Positions 23,662-25,208 of a DNA stretch of 25,208 nt are shown in pieces (within the stretch, counting starts at the first letter, position 1; each line of letters begins with the position of its first letter). Below the pieces are notes generated by a model. It was not told where the DNA came from. It saw only the letters and a program-made list of their open reading frames with translations, and did no database searches. Origin of the DNA: a virus; IMG/VR virus record IMGVR_UViG_3300044530_000012, positions 1 to 25,208 of that record. One strand, 5' to 3'. The position numbers and the translations under genes were made by a program.

Positions 23662-24903
23662 TTAAGAATGGAATACAGGTAAGATACCTAATGATAATGC
23701 TGATTGTGTTTTACGTGTCCATGTACCACGTGCGTTAGCAATAGTACCAGTTGCTGTTAATGCTTTAGAAGTACCGCTTTCAACAACACCCATGTAATCA
23801 GCATCAGATGGGAATGCAGTTTTAGCACCATTCCAATCGTAACCAGCAGGAGATAATACATAACCCCAACGATTCCAAATAGAAGTTGTACCGCCACCTT
23901 TGTATTTGTTAGCGTCACGGTAAACTTCAACTGAATCAGGAACCATCAACTGTTCCATTGCAATTGCACCTGGCAATACAATGAATGAAGTTTTCTTATT
24001 AGCAGCAAAAGTAGTTGCAGCACCAACGCCAGCACCAGTACGTAACATTGTTAATTCAGCAGCAGAAAGCGACTGAGCAGCACGTGTAGTGATTAAACGG
24101 AATTTACCATTGAAGATTGTGTTAAAGTTAATGTTACCATCAACAATAGTTGTTTCATCAACAAAATTAGCTGAACGGAATGAAGCCATAGTTTCAGGAG
24201 ATACAATTAAGTACGCCCATTCTGGTTCATAATCTTTAAATGCCATACCGAATGCATTTAAGAAACCTTCAGCACGTGAAGCACCTTGATATGCATAGTT
24301 AGTAACGGCACCAGGAGCAACACCATTAGCAGTAACGATTTTCTCAGAACCAAGATCTACGTAGAAACCATATTTCTTATCTGTAGGATCGTTAGAGAAT
24401 GTTTGACCACCAAGACCAGTTGCACCAGAACCTGTAGCAGCACCGTTTAATGCTTCAGCTACAGCAACACCTTTCAATACAGAGAGAATAGCATTGTGTT
24501 CGTCTTGAGCGCGGGTTTCACCGAAGTCACGACCAATTTTAGCTAAACCGTCTTGTTGTGTAACAATTTGTTGCATGTTAACTTTTTCGGCACCGTGTGT
24601 ACGCACAGTTTTAATATATGTGCTGTAGTCAGTGTCGTAATTGGTTTTGATGCCGTCTGCAGATTCAGTTAATGACGCAACGTTAATAGTTGGGTTTAAC
24701 GGTTTCATCCAACGCATTTGGCCAATAAAGGTTTCTGTGCTAGTATCAATTTGTGGATTAGAAGAAGTAATACCTGTGCCAGATAATTTTCTTGCATTGG
24801 TATAAGCTTCGTCGCTGTATGCGCCAATAGCTTCTTGTAATACATAGTTATTTGTTAAGCCAGCCTGCATACCTGTAGGCAAGGTACTTGTTGTAACGCC
24901 CAT
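23662..24903 (-). CDS. Major capsid protein (HK97-fold type)
   Basis: The 413-residue product is the expected size for an HK97-fold coat protein forming the icosahedral head shell. The N-terminal part (to about residue 110) is polar with few hydrophobic runs. A charged helical stretch around residues 105-150 (QQDGLAKIGRDFGETRAQDE) resembles the spine helix of this fold. The section near residues 225-275, with EWAYLIVSPETMASF followed by FNGKFRLITTRAA, matches the pattern in which a residue-check strand precedes the 'G-x-x-V' strand of many capsid proteins. It starts with ATG preceded by AAGGAA at 8-9 bases. It lies between the scaffold-like gene and the connector genes, the standard order. 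I see no delta domain or protease segment within it. The assignment rests on size, composition and gene order, not on an exact family match. Confidence 0.9.
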   Translation of the reverse strand: MGVTTSTLPTGMQAGLTNNYVLQEAIGAYSDEAYTNARKLSGTGITSSNPQIDTSTETFIGQMRWMKPLNPTINVASLTESADGIKTNYDTDYSTYIKTVRTHGAEKVNMQQIVTQQDGLAKIGRDFGETRAQDEHNAILSVLKGVAVAEALNGAATGSGATGLGGQTFSNDPTDKKYGFYVDLGSEKIVTANGVAPGAVTNYAYQGASRAEGFLNAFGMAFKDYEPEWAYLIVSPETMASFRSANFVDETTIVDGNINFNTIFNGKFRLITTRAAQSLSAAELTMLRTGAGVGAATTFAANKKTSFIVLPGAIAMEQLMVPDSVEVYRDANKYKGGGTTSIWNRWGYVLSPAGYDWNGAKTAFPSDADYMGVVESGTSKALTATGTIANARGTWTRKTQSALSLGILPVFHS

Positions 24904-24923
24904 TTTAATTTTCCTTAAAGTAT

Positions 24924-25208
24924 TTATTTCCTGCGAAGTGATCCTTCAGCAGCACGTTTAAGCACTTCATCTTGTGATAACTGGAATAAAGATTTATTCG
25001 AAGTATCTTGAGAAGTACTGCTAGAACTTGTCTGACCGGCCCCTGTCGAAACTTTTGGTTTGAATAAGAAAGAATTGTTATCGTCTTCAGAAAATTGTTT
25101 TATAAAGGTTCTTAGATCAGTTCCTGATTTATGCACCCATACTCCATTTTCATTTTGTACAAGTTGCGATGCCACATCCATATATGCCATATCCGCAGCT
25201 TTATCACT
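24924..25208 (-). CDS. C-terminal part of a probable capsid scaffold/assembly protein (5' end outside window)
   Basis: The minus-strand frame is open from the window edge to a stop at 24924. The first visible ATG (25190) has six open codons before it (SDKAAD) and no Shine-Dalgarno in front, so I read this as the tail end of a longer gene rather than an 88-residue protein. The visible part is polar and charged. It has a Ser/Thr/Gln-rich linker at about residues 50-70 counted from that ATG, followed by a short helix-like basic end (DEVLKRAAEGSLRRK). Its position directly before the major capsid gene and this low-complexity, helix-ending composition fit a scaffold or capsid assembly protein. A scaffold fused to a maturation protease is also possible, because only the end is visible. 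No catalytic motif can be assessed. The gap to the capsid gene is about 20 bases. Confidence 0.5.
   Translation of the reverse strand, partial: SDKAADMAYMDVASQLVQNENGVWVHKSGTDLRTFIKQFSEDDNNSFLFKPKVSTGAGQTSSSSTSQDTSNKSLFQLSQDEVLKRAAEGSLRRK

Noticed and set aside
24924-25190. Complete 88-residue gene starting at ATG 25190
   Set aside because: There is no ribosome site before this ATG and the frame is open to the window edge, so it is more likely the end of a longer gene.

Overview
The window is the virion-structure module of an AT-rich, long-tailed double-stranded DNA phage or prophage with a siphovirus-type tail. Every gene I can support is on the minus strand, so transcription runs from position 25208 down to 1. 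There are no tRNAs, rRNAs, insertion sequences, integrase genes or CRISPR arrays, and no gene-free stretch longer than about 65 bases. The lambda-like tail logic (a G/GT frameshift and a gpJ-type tail tip) points to a Gram-negative host. The host genus cannot be read from this sequence.

Head and connector block (25208-22412), in transcription order: the C-terminal end of a probable capsid scaffold or assembly protein, the major capsid protein, a head-tail adaptor of the family often annotated 'DnaT-like', a head-closure protein and a tail terminator.

Tail tube and chaperone block (22394-20470): the tail tube protein, a 7-bp hairpin, a small unknown protein, a lambda G-like tail assembly chaperone, and a -1 frame T extension reached at a GGGAAAG slippery site. 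An HK97 gp10-like tail-completion protein follows. A strong intrinsic terminator lies between this block and the next gene.

Tail length and tip block (20407-1): an exceptionally large tape measure protein of 4028 residues, predicting a tail of roughly 0.55-0.64 micrometre. It carries an internal glucosaminidase-like domain and three C-terminal 49-residue repeats. A distal tail protein and a gpL-position tip protein follow. Last is a gpJ-like tail tip and host-recognition protein of at least 2350 residues that runs off the window. Its distal two-thirds is built of repeated beta-sandwich modules, including a duplicated 210-residue pair. The last four genes are joined by TAATG stop/start overlaps.

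The most notable points are the giant tape measure, the intrinsic terminator placed just before it, the G/GT frameshift, the displaced gp10-like gene, and the modular repeat history of the tail tip protein. I found no evidence of a new defence, replication or mobile system. What is unusual here lies in the architecture of the virion genes.
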